This document shows, in pieces, positions 1-8,793 of a DNA stretch of 64,000 nucleotides. The position numbers and the translations under genes were made by a program. The stretch's first letter is position 1. Every line of letters starts with the position of its first letter. The DNA lies in NCBI RefSeq assembly GCF_000426505.1, contig NZ_AUFM01000011.1, positions 868,001 through 932,000 on the forward strand, read 5' to 3'. This stretch comes from Nisaea denitrificans DSM 18348. Lineage in GTDB: Bacteria > Pseudomonadota > Alphaproteobacteria > Thalassobaculales > Thalassobaculaceae. The notes beneath the pieces are model-generated. The model worked only from the letters and a program-made list of their open reading frames with translations, was not told the DNA's origin and did not search any database.

Positions 1-741
1 CAATTGCACAGCGACGGCATTGGCCCGGCGGCGGCACGTAATCTCGCGATCAAACATGCCGAGGCGCCGCTCATCGCTTTTCTGGATGCGGACGACCGCT
101 GGCGGCCCGGCAAACTGGCGCGGCAGGTTGCCTTTCACGAGACCCATTCAGACGTGCTGCTCAGCTTTACCGATTATGAGCACTTCACACCCGCCGGTCA
201 GTCTCTCGGCCTCGCCTTCCCATTCTGGCCTCTCTACAAGGCGCTCCCCCAAACAGGGGCGGACTTCGGCCGGATCGAAAACTCCGCCCCGCTGATCTTT
301 GCGGAGAACGCCGTAGGCACGTCCACGGTCGTCATCCGCAAGGATGCCTTTGAGGCGAGCGGCGGGTTCGACCCGGACCTCCGGTCCGCCTCGGACTGGG
401 AGTTGTGGCTGCGGCTCGCGCTGCGCGGCCCGGCCGCCTACTCGACCGAACCTGCAATGGATTATCTCGTCATGCCCGGCTCGGTCACCAGCAACCGGGC
501 ACTTCGGATTTCCTGCATGAACAGCATCGTCGAGACCTACGAGCCGTTGATCGCGCCGATGGACCGGCACGCGGTTCGTGCAGCAAAGGCCAGAATCGAT
601 ATAGCGCGCGCCGAGATGGCCCGCGAAACTGGAGATCATTCCCAGTCGCTGCGCTTTCATCTCCGCGCCTTGCGCGCCAATCCGACCCGCCGCACGGCAC
701 GCTCGGCCATTGCCGACATGCGCAATCTGCTGGTGGCCTGA
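1..741 (+). CDS. Glycosyltransferase family 2 (5'-truncated by window edge)
   Basis: The reading frame is open from base 1, so the N-terminus lies outside the window; the first apparent start (TTG at 4) is not convincing. The visible 246 residues begin at the G-x-x-AARN segment typical of GT-A family 2 enzymes and contain the nucleotide-sugar/metal-binding LDADD motif near residue 30 and a W-x-L-W-L-R stretch near residue 137. The C-terminal part is alpha-helical and not membrane-spanning. It probably adds a sugar to the repeat unit of the exopolysaccharide made by this locus. It is followed after 3 bp by the polymerase/ligase-like gene, so it belongs to the same plus-strand operon. Donor and acceptor sugars cannot be predicted. 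Confidence 0.85.
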   Translation, partial: QLHSDGIGPAAARNLAIKHAEAPLIAFLDADDRWRPGKLARQVAFHETHSDVLLSFTDYEHFTPAGQSLGLAFPFWPLYKALPQTGADFGRIENSAPLIFAENAVGTSTVVIRKDAFEASGGFDPDLRSASDWELWLRLALRGPAAYSTEPAMDYLVMPGSVTSNRALRISCMNSIVETYEPLIAPMDRHAVRAAKARIDIARAEMARETGDHSQSLRFHLRALRANPTRRTARSAIADMRNLLVA

Positions 742-744
742 ACC

Positions 745-2196
745 ATGTTTTTGAGCTCTCGGATAGGTCAGACACTGGCCGCTGTCGGGATCAGTTGCTT
801 CGCAGGTGCAGCCTGGTATGCAACCAAAACCCCTCTGGCCGCGCTGGCTCTCGCACTGGCACCTTTCGCGGTTCTGGTCGTTTTCCGCTTTCCGGTCGCG
901 ATCATTGTCGGCTTCGTCGTGTTCTCACTGTTCAGGATTCACGAAGCCTATCCGATGCTCTATTCGCTGCGCATTCCGCAGCTCCTGGCGATGGGGGCAC
1001 TGGCCACCCTCGGCTATCAGTTCGCGACGCGGCGCCTGACCCTGTTTCTGACCCCGGAACTGAAAGTCGCCCTCACGTTTTTCATACTGGTCTCTTTCGG
1101 CGTCATATTCGCGAGCAACTTCGGACTGGCGTTCGGCTTCTGGAACGGCACTTTCGTGAAGATCGCGATCATGGTCTTCGCCATTGCCTGGCTGGTCCAG
1201 AAACCGGGCGACCTCGCGCTTGCCAGCCGGGTGTTCGTCATAGCCGGCTTCCTGGTCGCTCTGGTCGCAATCCAGAACCGGCATAACGGGATCGGTCTTG
1301 TCGAAGGCACGCGCGTGACCATCGGCAGAAGCTTCGGCTCGATGCTCGGGGATCCGAACGACCTTGCACTGGTGCTTCTGTTTCCGGCCAGCTTCGCGGT
1401 CGCAATGATCCTGCGCCGAGGTCTCGGATTTCATGACCGTCTTATCGGCCTCGCCGGTCTGGCGACAGTCATCCTCGGGATCGTCTACACACAGAGCCGC
1501 GGCGGATTGCTCGGCTTGATGGCGGTCTGCGGCGTCTACGCCTGGAACCGGACAAAGAACAAGATGCTGCTGGTGTTGGCCGGAGGAGCCGCCGGTGCCG
1601 TTCTCTTCGTCCTGGCCGGTGTCGGAGACCGTTCGGTCGTTGCTGCGGCAGACGGTATCGACGAGTCCTCCATGGGACGTCTTTACGCCTGGGAGGCAGC
1701 GTTCCGGATGGCCCTCTCCAATCCCCTTTCCGGGGTCGGCCTCGACAATTTCTACGCCAACTATTTTTTCTATTCCTCGCACTGGGACGGCAAGAACCAT
1801 GCTGTGCACAGCACCTGGTTCGGTGTCCTTGCTGAGTCAGGTTTCCTGGGTTTCGGCGTCTTTTGCACCATGGTCGGGGTGACCCTGCGCCGCGCCATAG
1901 TGAGCGAGAAGGAAGCGCGCCAGTGGCCAGCCCATCTCGACCGGGGCGTTGCCTGGACAGGTGCGACCCGGGAAGCATTGCTGGCGGGCCTTGCCGGGTT
2001 CTGTGTTTCGGGCACGTTCCTGACCCAGGGCTTCATCTGGCCCTTCTACATCATGCATGCCCTGATCGTTGCCGCAGACCGCATTTCGCCAGATCGCATC
2101 GGTATTCTCCCCGGCGTTGCAGGACGCAATGCAAGCTCCGATGCAGGTTGCGAATCTCCCGTCCTCGAAAATACAAAAATCAATAAAATTCAATGA
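745..2196 (+). CDS. O-antigen ligase / Wzy-type polysaccharide polymerase-like membrane protein
   Basis: This 483-residue protein is almost wholly hydrophobic, with roughly ten or more predicted membrane segments. It has one larger extracytoplasmic loop near residues 300-360 carrying an E-x-x-GRLYAWEAA segment, a layout typical of the O-antigen ligase/WaaL-Wzy superfamily. It begins with ATG 3 bp after the upstream glycosyltransferase stop. In this context it most likely polymerises or ligates the lipid-linked repeat units at the outer face of the inner membrane. The last 80 bp of coding sequence also contain two 13-bp palindromes proposed to be enhancer sites for the next gene's sigma-54 promoter. 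Polymerase versus ligase cannot be told apart by sequence reading. Confidence 0.75.
   Translation: MFLSSRIGQTLAAVGISCFAGAAWYATKTPLAALALALAPFAVLVVFRFPVAIIVGFVVFSLFRIHEAYPMLYSLRIPQLLAMGALATLGYQFATRRLTLFLTPELKVALTFFILVSFGVIFASNFGLAFGFWNGTFVKIAIMVFAIAWLVQKPGDLALASRVFVIAGFLVALVAIQNRHNGIGLVEGTRVTIGRSFGSMLGDPNDLALVLLFPASFAVAMILRRGLGFHDRLIGLAGLATVILGIVYTQSRGGLLGLMAVCGVYAWNRTKNKMLLVLAGGAAGAVLFVLAGVGDRSVVAAADGIDESSMGRLYAWEAAFRMALSNPLSGVGLDNFYANYFFYSSHWDGKNHAVHSTWFGVLAESGFLGFGVFCTMVGVTLRRAIVSEKEARQWPAHLDRGVAWTGATREALLAGLAGFCVSGTFLTQGFIWPFYIMHALIVAADRISPDRIGILPGVAGRNASSDAGCESPVLENTKINKIQ
2117..2153 (+). promoter_or_regulatory. Pair of 13-bp palindromes, putative activator (enhancer) sites for glmS
   Basis: Two matches to TYGCA-N3-TGCRA are seen: TTGCAGGACGCAA at 2117-2129 and ATGCAGGTTGCGA at 2141-2153, with centres 24 bp apart. 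They lie inside the 3' end of the upstream gene, 53 bp before the sigma-54 promoter at 2206. The same motif recurs upstream of every sigma-54 promoter recognised in the locus, so these are inferred binding sites for the locus-encoded sigma-54 response regulator (21400-22854). Confidence 0.55.
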
Positions 2197-2205
2197 GTTA
2201 ACTTC

Positions 2206-2220
2206 TGGCACACCGCTTGC
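2206..2220 (+). promoter_or_regulatory. Sigma-54 (-24/-12) promoter of glmS
   Basis: TGGCACACCGCTTGC has GG at 2207-2208 and GC at 2219-2220 with the invariant 10-bp spacing, plus the preferred TTGC at -12. It lies 34 bp before the glmS ATG. An AT-rich element resembling an IHF site (AATCAATAAAATTC, 2178-2191) lies between the putative enhancers and this promoter. Confidence 0.75.
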
Positions 2221-2253
2221 GGTGGTTGGACTGAACAATCTTTGGAGGATCCT

Positions 2254-4044
2254 ATGTGCGGGATTATCGCTGGAGTAAACGGCAGCTTCATGGCCCACGC
2301 CCTGATCGACGGCCTGCGTAAGCTGGAATATCGTGGTTATGATTCCGCAGGCATCGCAGTGCTCGGCGAACGCATCAAAGTTCGACGCGCTGTCGGTCCA
2401 GTCGACCAGCTCGAGCTTCTGCTGCGCGACCGTCCTGCCGACGGCAGCATCGGGATCGCTCATACACGCTGGGCCACACATGGCAAGCCAAGTGAGATCA
2501 ATGCCCATCCGCACGTCCATGACGGCATCGCTGTCGTGCAGAACGGGATCATCGAGAACCATCAGGAACTGCGACGCGAGCTGATTGCCGCCGGACACAG
2601 CTTCCTCTCCGAAACCGACACAGAAGTCATTCCACACTTGATCGTCGAGGAACTTGCCAGGTCGAGCGATCTCGTCAGCGCAATCCGGCGCGCCGCGGCG
2701 CGTATGCGCGGCCGATATTCGATCGCCGTGCTCGACAAAAGGGATCGCGACACCATCGTGACCCTGCACATGGGCAGCTCCCTTGTGATCGGGCGCGGAA
2801 ACAACGGTGCCTGGGTCGCGTCCGACGATGTCGCCCTGACCGACCGCGTGACCGATATCGCGAGCATCGAGGAAGGCGACATCGCCATTCTGAAGCGCAC
2901 CGAGATTACGATCCTGGACAAAAAAGGTACCGTTGTTGAGCGCGAATGGGCGCCTGTAGAAGAGAGCCAAAGCACAGCCGCCTCGACCGAATGGCCCGAC
3001 CATACGCGCCGCGAAATCGACGAGCAGCCGACGGCTGTCGCCACAACACTGCGAAATCTCGCCAATCTCGACATTCCGGAATGTCTGGTGAATGCGGACC
3101 GTATCCAGATCGTCGCCTGCGGCTCGTCCTACTATGCCGGTATGCTGGCCCGGCGCTGGTTCGAGGAACTTGGCCATATCCGGGTCGATCTCGAAATCGC
3201 ATCCGAATTATCCACGCGTCCGATGCTCGACACCGACAAGACGGCCGCCATCCTGATATCCCAGTCAGGCGAGACTGCGGACACCATCGCCGCCCTCGAT
3301 CTTCTTGAAGCCAATAGCGTGCCGACCGTCGCGATCGTCAATGTCGCCCGCTCCCAGCTCGCACGGCGCGCCGACCATTTCTGGCCGACAAGCGCCGGAC
3401 GGGAGATCGGGGTCGCGGCCACGAAGACCTTCGTCTCGCAATTCACCGCCCTTGCCCAGCTAGCCCTGCGCGTTGCCCGGTTAAAAGGCGAGGTATCGAT
3501 CTCACGGGCCGTGGAACTGCAGGCCGAACTCTGCCGCCTTCCGTCATCAATCCGGAACATCTTCGGATGTGAAGCGCAGGCAGGTGATATCGCCTCCCGT
3601 ATCAAGACGTCCGAAAGCTGTCTGTTCCTCGGCCGCGGCGCCGACTATGCGTCGGCCGCCGAGGGTGCCCTCAAGCTGAAAGAGCTTTCCTACATTCATG
3701 CCGAAGCCTATCCGGCGGGCGAACTCAAACACGGTCCTATCGCCGTCATCGCCGATGGATTGCCGGTAATCGCCTGTGCCAGCCGCGGCCCGACACTGGA
3801 AAAGACTCTATCCAACCTCGCCGAGGTAAAGGCCCGCGGTGCCTACACGGTCCTGATTACGGAACGGGGAGAACTCGAATGTGACGCTGCCGACGACGTC
3901 ATTCGTGTGCCGCAAGCGAGCCCGTTCATTGCACCGATCCTGCATGTCGTCGCCATGCAGTTCCTCGCCTATCACACTTCCAGCCAACTCGGCCTCGACG
4001 TGGACAAGCCACGCAACCTGGCCAAGTCGGTCACGGTGGAGTGA
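2254..4044 (+). CDS. glmS: Glutamine--fructose-6-phosphate aminotransferase (isomerizing)
   Basis: This enzyme makes glucosamine-6-phosphate from fructose-6-phosphate and glutamine, the first step to UDP-GlcNAc. The 596-residue protein has the N-terminal Cys2 nucleophile after Met removal (MCGI), a class II glutamine amidotransferase domain (about 1-235), two SIS sugar-isomerase domains (for example the SQSGET motif) and a C-terminal KPRNLAKSVTVE tail. The ATG at 2254 is chosen over an upstream TTG because it gives Cys2 and has GGAGG 5 bp upstream. It has its own sigma-54 promoter inside the polysaccharide locus, so it is probably a pathway-dedicated paralogue that boosts amino-sugar supply when exopolysaccharide is made. 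Whether the genome has a second, housekeeping glmS is not visible here. Confidence 0.95.
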   Translation: MCGIIAGVNGSFMAHALIDGLRKLEYRGYDSAGIAVLGERIKVRRAVGPVDQLELLLRDRPADGSIGIAHTRWATHGKPSEINAHPHVHDGIAVVQNGIIENHQELRRELIAAGHSFLSETDTEVIPHLIVEELARSSDLVSAIRRAAARMRGRYSIAVLDKRDRDTIVTLHMGSSLVIGRGNNGAWVASDDVALTDRVTDIASIEEGDIAILKRTEITILDKKGTVVEREWAPVEESQSTAASTEWPDHTRREIDEQPTAVATTLRNLANLDIPECLVNADRIQIVACGSSYYAGMLARRWFEELGHIRVDLEIASELSTRPMLDTDKTAAILISQSGETADTIAALDLLEANSVPTVAIVNVARSQLARRADHFWPTSAGREIGVAATKTFVSQFTALAQLALRVARLKGEVSISRAVELQAELCRLPSSIRNIFGCEAQAGDIASRIKTSESCLFLGRGADYASAAEGALKLKELSYIHAEAYPAGELKHGPIAVIADGLPVIACASRGPTLEKTLSNLAEVKARGAYTVLITERGELECDAADDVIRVPQASPFIAPILHVVAMQFLAYHTSSQLGLDVDKPRNLAKSVTVE

Positions 4045-4049
4045 CGGAC

Positions 4050-4778
4050 ATGAGCGGTTTCAGGCACTGGGTGAAGGAACGCCGCCATCCCGTCGCGAAA
4101 GCGATCTACGGCATCGCCACGGCGCGGCGTCATCTCGAAGTTCCGGTTATTCCCGGCATTCACAAGGGTCTTTACCACCTGCATGGAAGCGTCGTGTCCG
4201 CATTCCGGGACTGCACCCGGATCTTCTACCGGACACCGATATTCAGGAGCCGCCTCGCGCGCTCCGGCCGCCAGCTCTATCTGGACGGCGCCGGTCTGCC
4301 CCTCGTGCTCGGACCGGTCGAAATCGAGATAGGCGACGACGTTCGCCTGTCCACCCAGGTCACGATCAGCGGCCGTACTCGGGCTACCCCCCGCCCGACA
4401 CTCAGCGTTGGTCGCAATTGCGACATCGGCTGGCAGACGACGATTGCCGTCGGCAGCCGTGTCGTCATCGGCAACGATGTGCGGATCGCTGGTCGTGCCT
4501 TCCTCGCCGGTTATCCCGGCCATCCGCTCGACCCGCTCGCTCGGGCCGCAGGCGAGCCTGAAACCGAAGATCAGGTCGGCGACATCGTCCTTGAGAACGG
4601 TGTCTGGCTCGCAACCGGTGTCACTGTCAGTGCCGGCGTCCGCATCGGTGCCGGAACCGTCGTCGCCGCCGGAAGCGTGGTTACCCGAGACCTGCCGCCG
4701 GGCGTTCTCGCTGCAGGCGTTCCAGCCCGTCCCATTCGCCTTCTCGTGCCGCTCGCGGCAACGAACGAAGCTGCCTGA
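4050..4778 (+). CDS. Hexapeptide-repeat acyltransferase
   Basis: The 242-residue protein has a C-terminal left-handed beta-helix region (about 85-230) with repeated [IV]-G-x-x-x-x hexapeptides and ends in the V-x-AGVPARPI loop common in this family. Such enzymes use acetyl-CoA or another acyl-CoA to acylate sugars. The first 80 residues are not hexapeptide repeats and are basic. The ATG at 4050 has GGAG about 8 bp upstream; an in-frame GTG at 4041 would overlap the glmS stop. It is likely a polysaccharide O- or N-acetyltransferase of this pathway, possibly acting on sugars from the GlmS branch. The exact substrate is not predictable. Confidence 0.8.
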   Translation: MSGFRHWVKERRHPVAKAIYGIATARRHLEVPVIPGIHKGLYHLHGSVVSAFRDCTRIFYRTPIFRSRLARSGRQLYLDGAGLPLVLGPVEIEIGDDVRLSTQVTISGRTRATPRPTLSVGRNCDIGWQTTIAVGSRVVIGNDVRIAGRAFLAGYPGHPLDPLARAAGEPETEDQVGDIVLENGVWLATGVTVSAGVRIGAGTVVAAGSVVTRDLPPGVLAAGVPARPIRLLVPLAATNEAA

Positions 4779-4786
4779 GGTCCGAC

Positions 4787-5971
4787 ATGTCCGTATTTCT
4801 CGAATCCGTCACCCTCGCCGCAACCGGCCTCGTCGCCTATCACCACGCGATCTACCCTGCTTTGCTGCGGGCGATCGCCCGGCGCGGCAACGAGCCCGCC
4901 AAGGTGCCCGGGCGCGACTTCCTCGCCACCATGGCGGACAGCGACCTGCCAAGCGTGACAGTTCTGGTCCCCGCCTTTAACGAGGAGAAGGCTATCGTTC
5001 AGAAGATCGCCAATATCCTCAGCCTGGATTATCCGGCGGACCGGCTCGAGTTGCGGATTATCTGCGACGGCTGCACCGACGAGACCTACGCGGAAGCCTC
5101 GCGCGCGGTCGAATTCGACGAACAGGCCCTGGGGCGCGTGACAGTCGTCAACTGCCTCGAGAACCGGGGCAAGACAGCCGTCCTGAACGAGCAGATCGAG
5201 CGCTGCGATACAGATCTGGTCGCGCTTACAGACACATCCTCAATTCTCGCCATCGACGCTCTTCTCCACGCCGCCCGGCATTTTGCCGACTGGCGGGTCG
5301 GCGTCGTGTCCGGGACCTACCAGTTGATGGAGCCTGGATCAGCCGGTGAAGCCGCCTACTGGCGCTTTCAGACCGCGATGAAAGCCGCGGAAGCGCGGAT
5401 CGGCGGCCTGATCGGTGCCCATGGCGCCTTCTATGTAATCCGCCGCTCCAGCTTCCGGCCGATCCCTGCCGATACGATCAATGACGACTTCGTTATCCCG
5501 ATGTGTATCGCGGCAAACGGTCTGCGCACCGTCTATGACCCGGAGGTCCTGACCTATGAGCTCGACGGCACATCTCTCTCGGTCGACCGTCAACGCCGCA
5601 AGCGCATTGGCGCCGGTAACATGCAGCAGGCTATCCGCCTCGTCGGCCTGCTCCATCCCCGGCATGGCGGCATGGCCTTCGCCTTCTTTTCCAGCAAGTT
5701 CCTGCGGGCTTTCATGCCCCTGATCCTGGTTCTCGCATGGCTCGGCTCACTTGCACTCGCCCCGACATCGCCGGTCTTCGCCGTACTCGCCGCCGGCCAG
5801 AGCGCGGGCTACCTGCTGGCCGCCCTAGTGCAGATTGCCCCCGGCCTGCCATGGGGGCGTGTTGGCCGCACCGTCCACTATCTGGTCCAGGCCCATGTCG
5901 CCAACGGCATCGGTGCTCTCGACTATCTTCGGAACCCGAAGCGCGGCCCCTGGCGCCGCATCGTCACCTGA
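4787..5971 (+). CDS. Membrane-associated glycosyltransferase family 2
   Basis: The 394-residue protein has a GT-A fold: a V-x-VLVPAFNEE start near residue 52, an ENRGKT segment near residue 123, an ALTDTSS metal-site region near residue 148 and a NDDFV motif near residue 231. An N-terminal hydrophobic segment and two or three hydrophobic C-terminal segments (about 300-370) suggest membrane association, as in processive or lipid-linked-sugar synthases. An R-x-RRKRIGAGN stretch near residue 270 matches the position of the QxxRW-type motif but is diverged. It sits 8 bp after the acyltransferase and 13 bp before the amidotransferase, and probably extends the repeat unit. Confidence 0.85.
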   Translation: MSVFLESVTLAATGLVAYHHAIYPALLRAIARRGNEPAKVPGRDFLATMADSDLPSVTVLVPAFNEEKAIVQKIANILSLDYPADRLELRIICDGCTDETYAEASRAVEFDEQALGRVTVVNCLENRGKTAVLNEQIERCDTDLVALTDTSSILAIDALLHAARHFADWRVGVVSGTYQLMEPGSAGEAAYWRFQTAMKAAEARIGGLIGAHGAFYVIRRSSFRPIPADTINDDFVIPMCIAANGLRTVYDPEVLTYELDGTSLSVDRQRRKRIGAGNMQQAIRLVGLLHPRHGGMAFAFFSSKFLRAFMPLILVLAWLGSLALAPTSPVFAVLAAGQSAGYLLAALVQIAPGLPWGRVGRTVHYLVQAHVANGIGALDYLRNPKRGPWRRIVT

Positions 5972-5984
5972 GGAGATCCGCGCG

Positions 5985-7652
5985 ATGGCCGCATTTTTCG
6001 CCACTCTGAAAAACGGTGACATTTCCACCGTCGCTTTCTCCGCAAACCGTGCGAGTGAAATACACCGCTTCGATGTCCCTTCAGGCCTTCTGATTGCCTG
6101 GGGCGACCCGGGAACGCCTGTCGACGCCACGGCGCTCTTCACGGCCCTGAGCGATGGCCGGGCTCCGGAACTCTGGGGCACCAGTGCCGTTCTGTTCGAC
6201 CAGCTCCGGGGCAGGATCGTCGCCGCAACGGACGTCCTTGGCCTCTATCCCGTCTCGCTATTCCGTTCCGACAAGGAAATCGGTGCGGCAAGCGCGACCG
6301 CGACGATCCTCGAAAACCGTCCCGAACTGGCAAGCAGTGGCGATCCCGCCGCCGCGACCGAACTGTTGGGTCTCGGCCAGCTCCTCGGCAATCGAACCGT
6401 TTTTCCGATGGTTTACCAGTGTCGCCCAGGCGCTTTGGTTTGCCTGCAACCTGGTCACGCACCCGAGCAACTGAGCGAAACATGCCCGACACTCGGCGCC
6501 ACGAGCAGCAGACCGCGACAAGCACTGGACGCATTGGTCAGCGCCGTCGACCGCTGCCTCCGGGCCTCCCCCGAGGCCATGATCCCGCTGTCGGGCGGGC
6601 TGGATTCCCGCCTCCTGCTCGCCTGTGCCCTCGCTTCCGGCCATCAGCCTGACACCTTCAGTTACGGCGCCCGGACGAGCTCCGACCGGCGCATCGCACT
6701 CGGTCTCGCCGGTGCCGCAGAATGCTGGCATTTCGAAGCCGACATCGAGGCCGAGCAGATTGCCCGTCACGCCGCCAGAGTCGGTTTGATCGGCGCCGGA
6801 GAGGTCGCCGTAAACCACGCCCATGGCCTTCTCGCCGCCGAGACGCTGACAGAGATCGCCGGACGGCCGTTGATCACCGGCACCGGCTCGGAAACCTATC
6901 GCTGCTTCTATTACGACCGTGGCGCACCGGGACTTGAGCTGCTCGGCTCGCCACTCGCACGCAAACATTTCGCACCGCGAGCGCTCCGGTATGTGATGGA
7001 ACATATGTCCGGCGGGCGTCTGGAGGCACTTGCCACATCCGGAATGCCGGAGGGCCAAGAGGCCCTGGCCCGGCTGGAGCAGGAAGTCTCCTGCCTTCTG
7101 GAGCAGACGGACACACTCGCCACTGGTCTCGACCTCGCCTATCTGCGCCTTCGCGTTCCGCGTTTCGTTGTCGCGGGACAGCAGCTTCTGGACGATGTTC
7201 ACCCCCGTTTCCATCCGTTCCTTGACCGCGATGTCGTTACAGCAATGTCGGGTTTGCCGGTTCATCGCCGTATGGCCGGCGGCTTCCATCGCTGGGCCAT
7301 CAAGCGATTGGCTCCAGGGCTTGCCGCGATCGACTGGGACAAGACAGGGCGCCCCCTGTCGGAGGGCTTAACCCTTGCCGAGCGCTGGCCGGGACTGGCG
7401 GCTCGGGTCGGCGTATCGGCACGTTACGGAAAATCAGGCGCGCCTCTCACCGACTACTCAGCATGGGCCCGAGGCGCAGACGTATCTCTGCTCGCGGGAC
7501 ATGTGGCCGACTGGACCGGCATCGCCGGGCAAAACCGCACGTCCTTCGTCAACTGGGCGGCCGGTCTCGACCAGCTCCGAGCCACCGGCACGCTGTCCGC
7601 TCTGACCAGCATCGCGACTTCAGCCAGCGACAAACACTCGGAGGCAGCGTGA
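5985..7652 (+). CDS. Asparagine-synthase-like amidotransferase
   Basis: The 555-residue protein carries a central ATP-pyrophosphatase P-loop, SGGLDSR near residue 204, as in class B asparagine synthetases, and a degenerate class II glutaminase-like N-terminal region. With the ATG at 5985 (GAGGAG about 10 bp upstream) the second residue is Ala, not the Cys nucleophile, so glutamine hydrolysis is doubtful and the enzyme may use ammonia or have lost synthetase activity. Asparagine-synthase homologues are common in polysaccharide loci, including exosortase/PEP-CTERM loci, where they are thought to amidate uronic acids or act on peptides. An exosortase lies 20 kb away in the same locus. The function here is inferred. 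Confidence 0.75.
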   Translation: MAAFFATLKNGDISTVAFSANRASEIHRFDVPSGLLIAWGDPGTPVDATALFTALSDGRAPELWGTSAVLFDQLRGRIVAATDVLGLYPVSLFRSDKEIGAASATATILENRPELASSGDPAAATELLGLGQLLGNRTVFPMVYQCRPGALVCLQPGHAPEQLSETCPTLGATSSRPRQALDALVSAVDRCLRASPEAMIPLSGGLDSRLLLACALASGHQPDTFSYGARTSSDRRIALGLAGAAECWHFEADIEAEQIARHAARVGLIGAGEVAVNHAHGLLAAETLTEIAGRPLITGTGSETYRCFYYDRGAPGLELLGSPLARKHFAPRALRYVMEHMSGGRLEALATSGMPEGQEALARLEQEVSCLLEQTDTLATGLDLAYLRLRVPRFVVAGQQLLDDVHPRFHPFLDRDVVTAMSGLPVHRRMAGGFHRWAIKRLAPGLAAIDWDKTGRPLSEGLTLAERWPGLAARVGVSARYGKSGAPLTDYSAWARGADVSLLAGHVADWTGIAGQNRTSFVNWAAGLDQLRATGTLSALTSIATSASDKHSEAA

Positions 7653-7653
7653 G

Positions 7654-8793
7654 ATGAACCGCCCGCTCGTCATGTTCGGAGAAGACTGGGGAGGCCTTCC
7701 CAGCAGCAGTCAGCACCTTGCCAAACGCTTTGCCGCTGATCGCCCTGTCATCTGGGTCAACTCAATCGGCCTTCGGCGGCCGCGGCTGAATGCGAGCGAC
7801 GCCGGGCGCGTCCTGCGCAAACTCCGGTCGATGGGACGCAGCAACCAGAAACCGGCCGCGGTCCCGGCAGCGCAGGACAAGCCGGATAACCTGACAATCA
7901 TTCACCCCCGCGCCGTTTCCTGGCCCGGGAACCCGCTGGCGTCGGCCATCAATCGTGCCAGTCTCGGCGCCCAGATCCGGGCGGCGCTCATACAGCAGGA
8001 CCTTGAAAGCCCCATTCTCTGGGCCTCGCTGCCGACCGCCGTCGACGTTGTCGGAACTCTCGGCGAGGCGGCAGTCGCCTATTACTGCTGCGATGATTTC
8101 TCCGGACTTGTCGGCGTCGACCACACGCCGGTCACACGAATGGAAAAGAAGCTCGCGCAGCAGTCCGACATTGTCTTCGTGACCAATGAGGCGCTGGAGA
8201 GAAAATTCGAGGGATCCCGGATCTCGGCTCTGCCGCACGGCGTCGATTTCGATCTTTTCGACCGTCCGGCGGACCGACCTGCCGACCTTCCCAACGGCAA
8301 AATTGCCCTGTTTTACGGCAGCATTTCGGACTGGCTCGATCAGGAACTGATGGCGCGCACGGCCGAAGCCCGGCCCGACTGGACTTTCGTCCTGATTGGC
8401 AAGGCCGATATTTCCCTGGACCGGCTCTCATCCGTCGCCAACATCCGCCTGCTTGGCCCGCGTCCACACCACGCCCTGCCGGGCTACGTCCAGCATGCGG
8501 ATGTCGCCCTGCTGCCGTTTTTGGACACGCCGCAGATCCGCGCCTGCAACCCTCTGAAACTGCGCGAGTATCTCGCCAGCGGAACATCGGTGATCAGCAC
8601 CGAATTCCGCAGCCTCGCCCCTTATAGAGATGCCGTCTCCGTCGTCGCCGACACAGCGGATTTCAGTGCTGCTCTCGACCGGATCGATAACAGTCCGGCG
8701 GCGCGGGCGGCCCGCAAACAACTTGTCGCATCCGAGACCTGGCACGCCCGTGCGGATCAGGCTCTTTCTGCGCTCGAAGGGATCGCGGCATGA
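7654..8793 (+). CDS. Glycosyltransferase (GT4/GT1-like)
   Basis: The 379-residue protein has a GT-B type layout, with an N-terminal acceptor domain and a C-terminal donor domain containing LPHGVDFDLFD near residue 195 and a late C-NPLK-x-REYLASG segment near residue 298, the usual E-x-G region of group 1 transferases. A conserved YYCCDDFSG sequence is seen near residue 146. It starts 1 bp after the amidotransferase stop and ends with a 4-bp ATGA overlap into the next gene, so translation is probably coupled. It is likely a cytoplasmic sugar transferase of the repeat-unit pathway. Confidence 0.8.
   Translation: MNRPLVMFGEDWGGLPSSSQHLAKRFAADRPVIWVNSIGLRRPRLNASDAGRVLRKLRSMGRSNQKPAAVPAAQDKPDNLTIIHPRAVSWPGNPLASAINRASLGAQIRAALIQQDLESPILWASLPTAVDVVGTLGEAAVAYYCCDDFSGLVGVDHTPVTRMEKKLAQQSDIVFVTNEALERKFEGSRISALPHGVDFDLFDRPADRPADLPNGKIALFYGSISDWLDQELMARTAEARPDWTFVLIGKADISLDRLSSVANIRLLGPRPHHALPGYVQHADVALLPFLDTPQIRACNPLKLREYLASGTSVISTEFRSLAPYRDAVSVVADTADFSAALDRIDNSPAARAARKQLVASETWHARADQALSALEGIAA

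Noticed and set aside
405-1286. 293-residue plus-strand frame and similar long overlapping frames in region 1
   Set aside because: It overlaps the glycosyltransferase and the polymerase-like gene in another frame, is rich in Arg/Gly/Pro typical of GC-rich shadow frames, and has no recognisable domain.
1837-3177. 446-residue minus-strand frame across glmS
   Set aside because: It is antisense to glmS and the polymerase-like gene, with no start signal and no family resemblance.
5835-5984. Extended N-terminus of the asparagine-synthase-like protein
   Set aside because: It would overlap the upstream glycosyltransferase by more than 130 bp; the ATG at 5985 has GAGGAG upstream.
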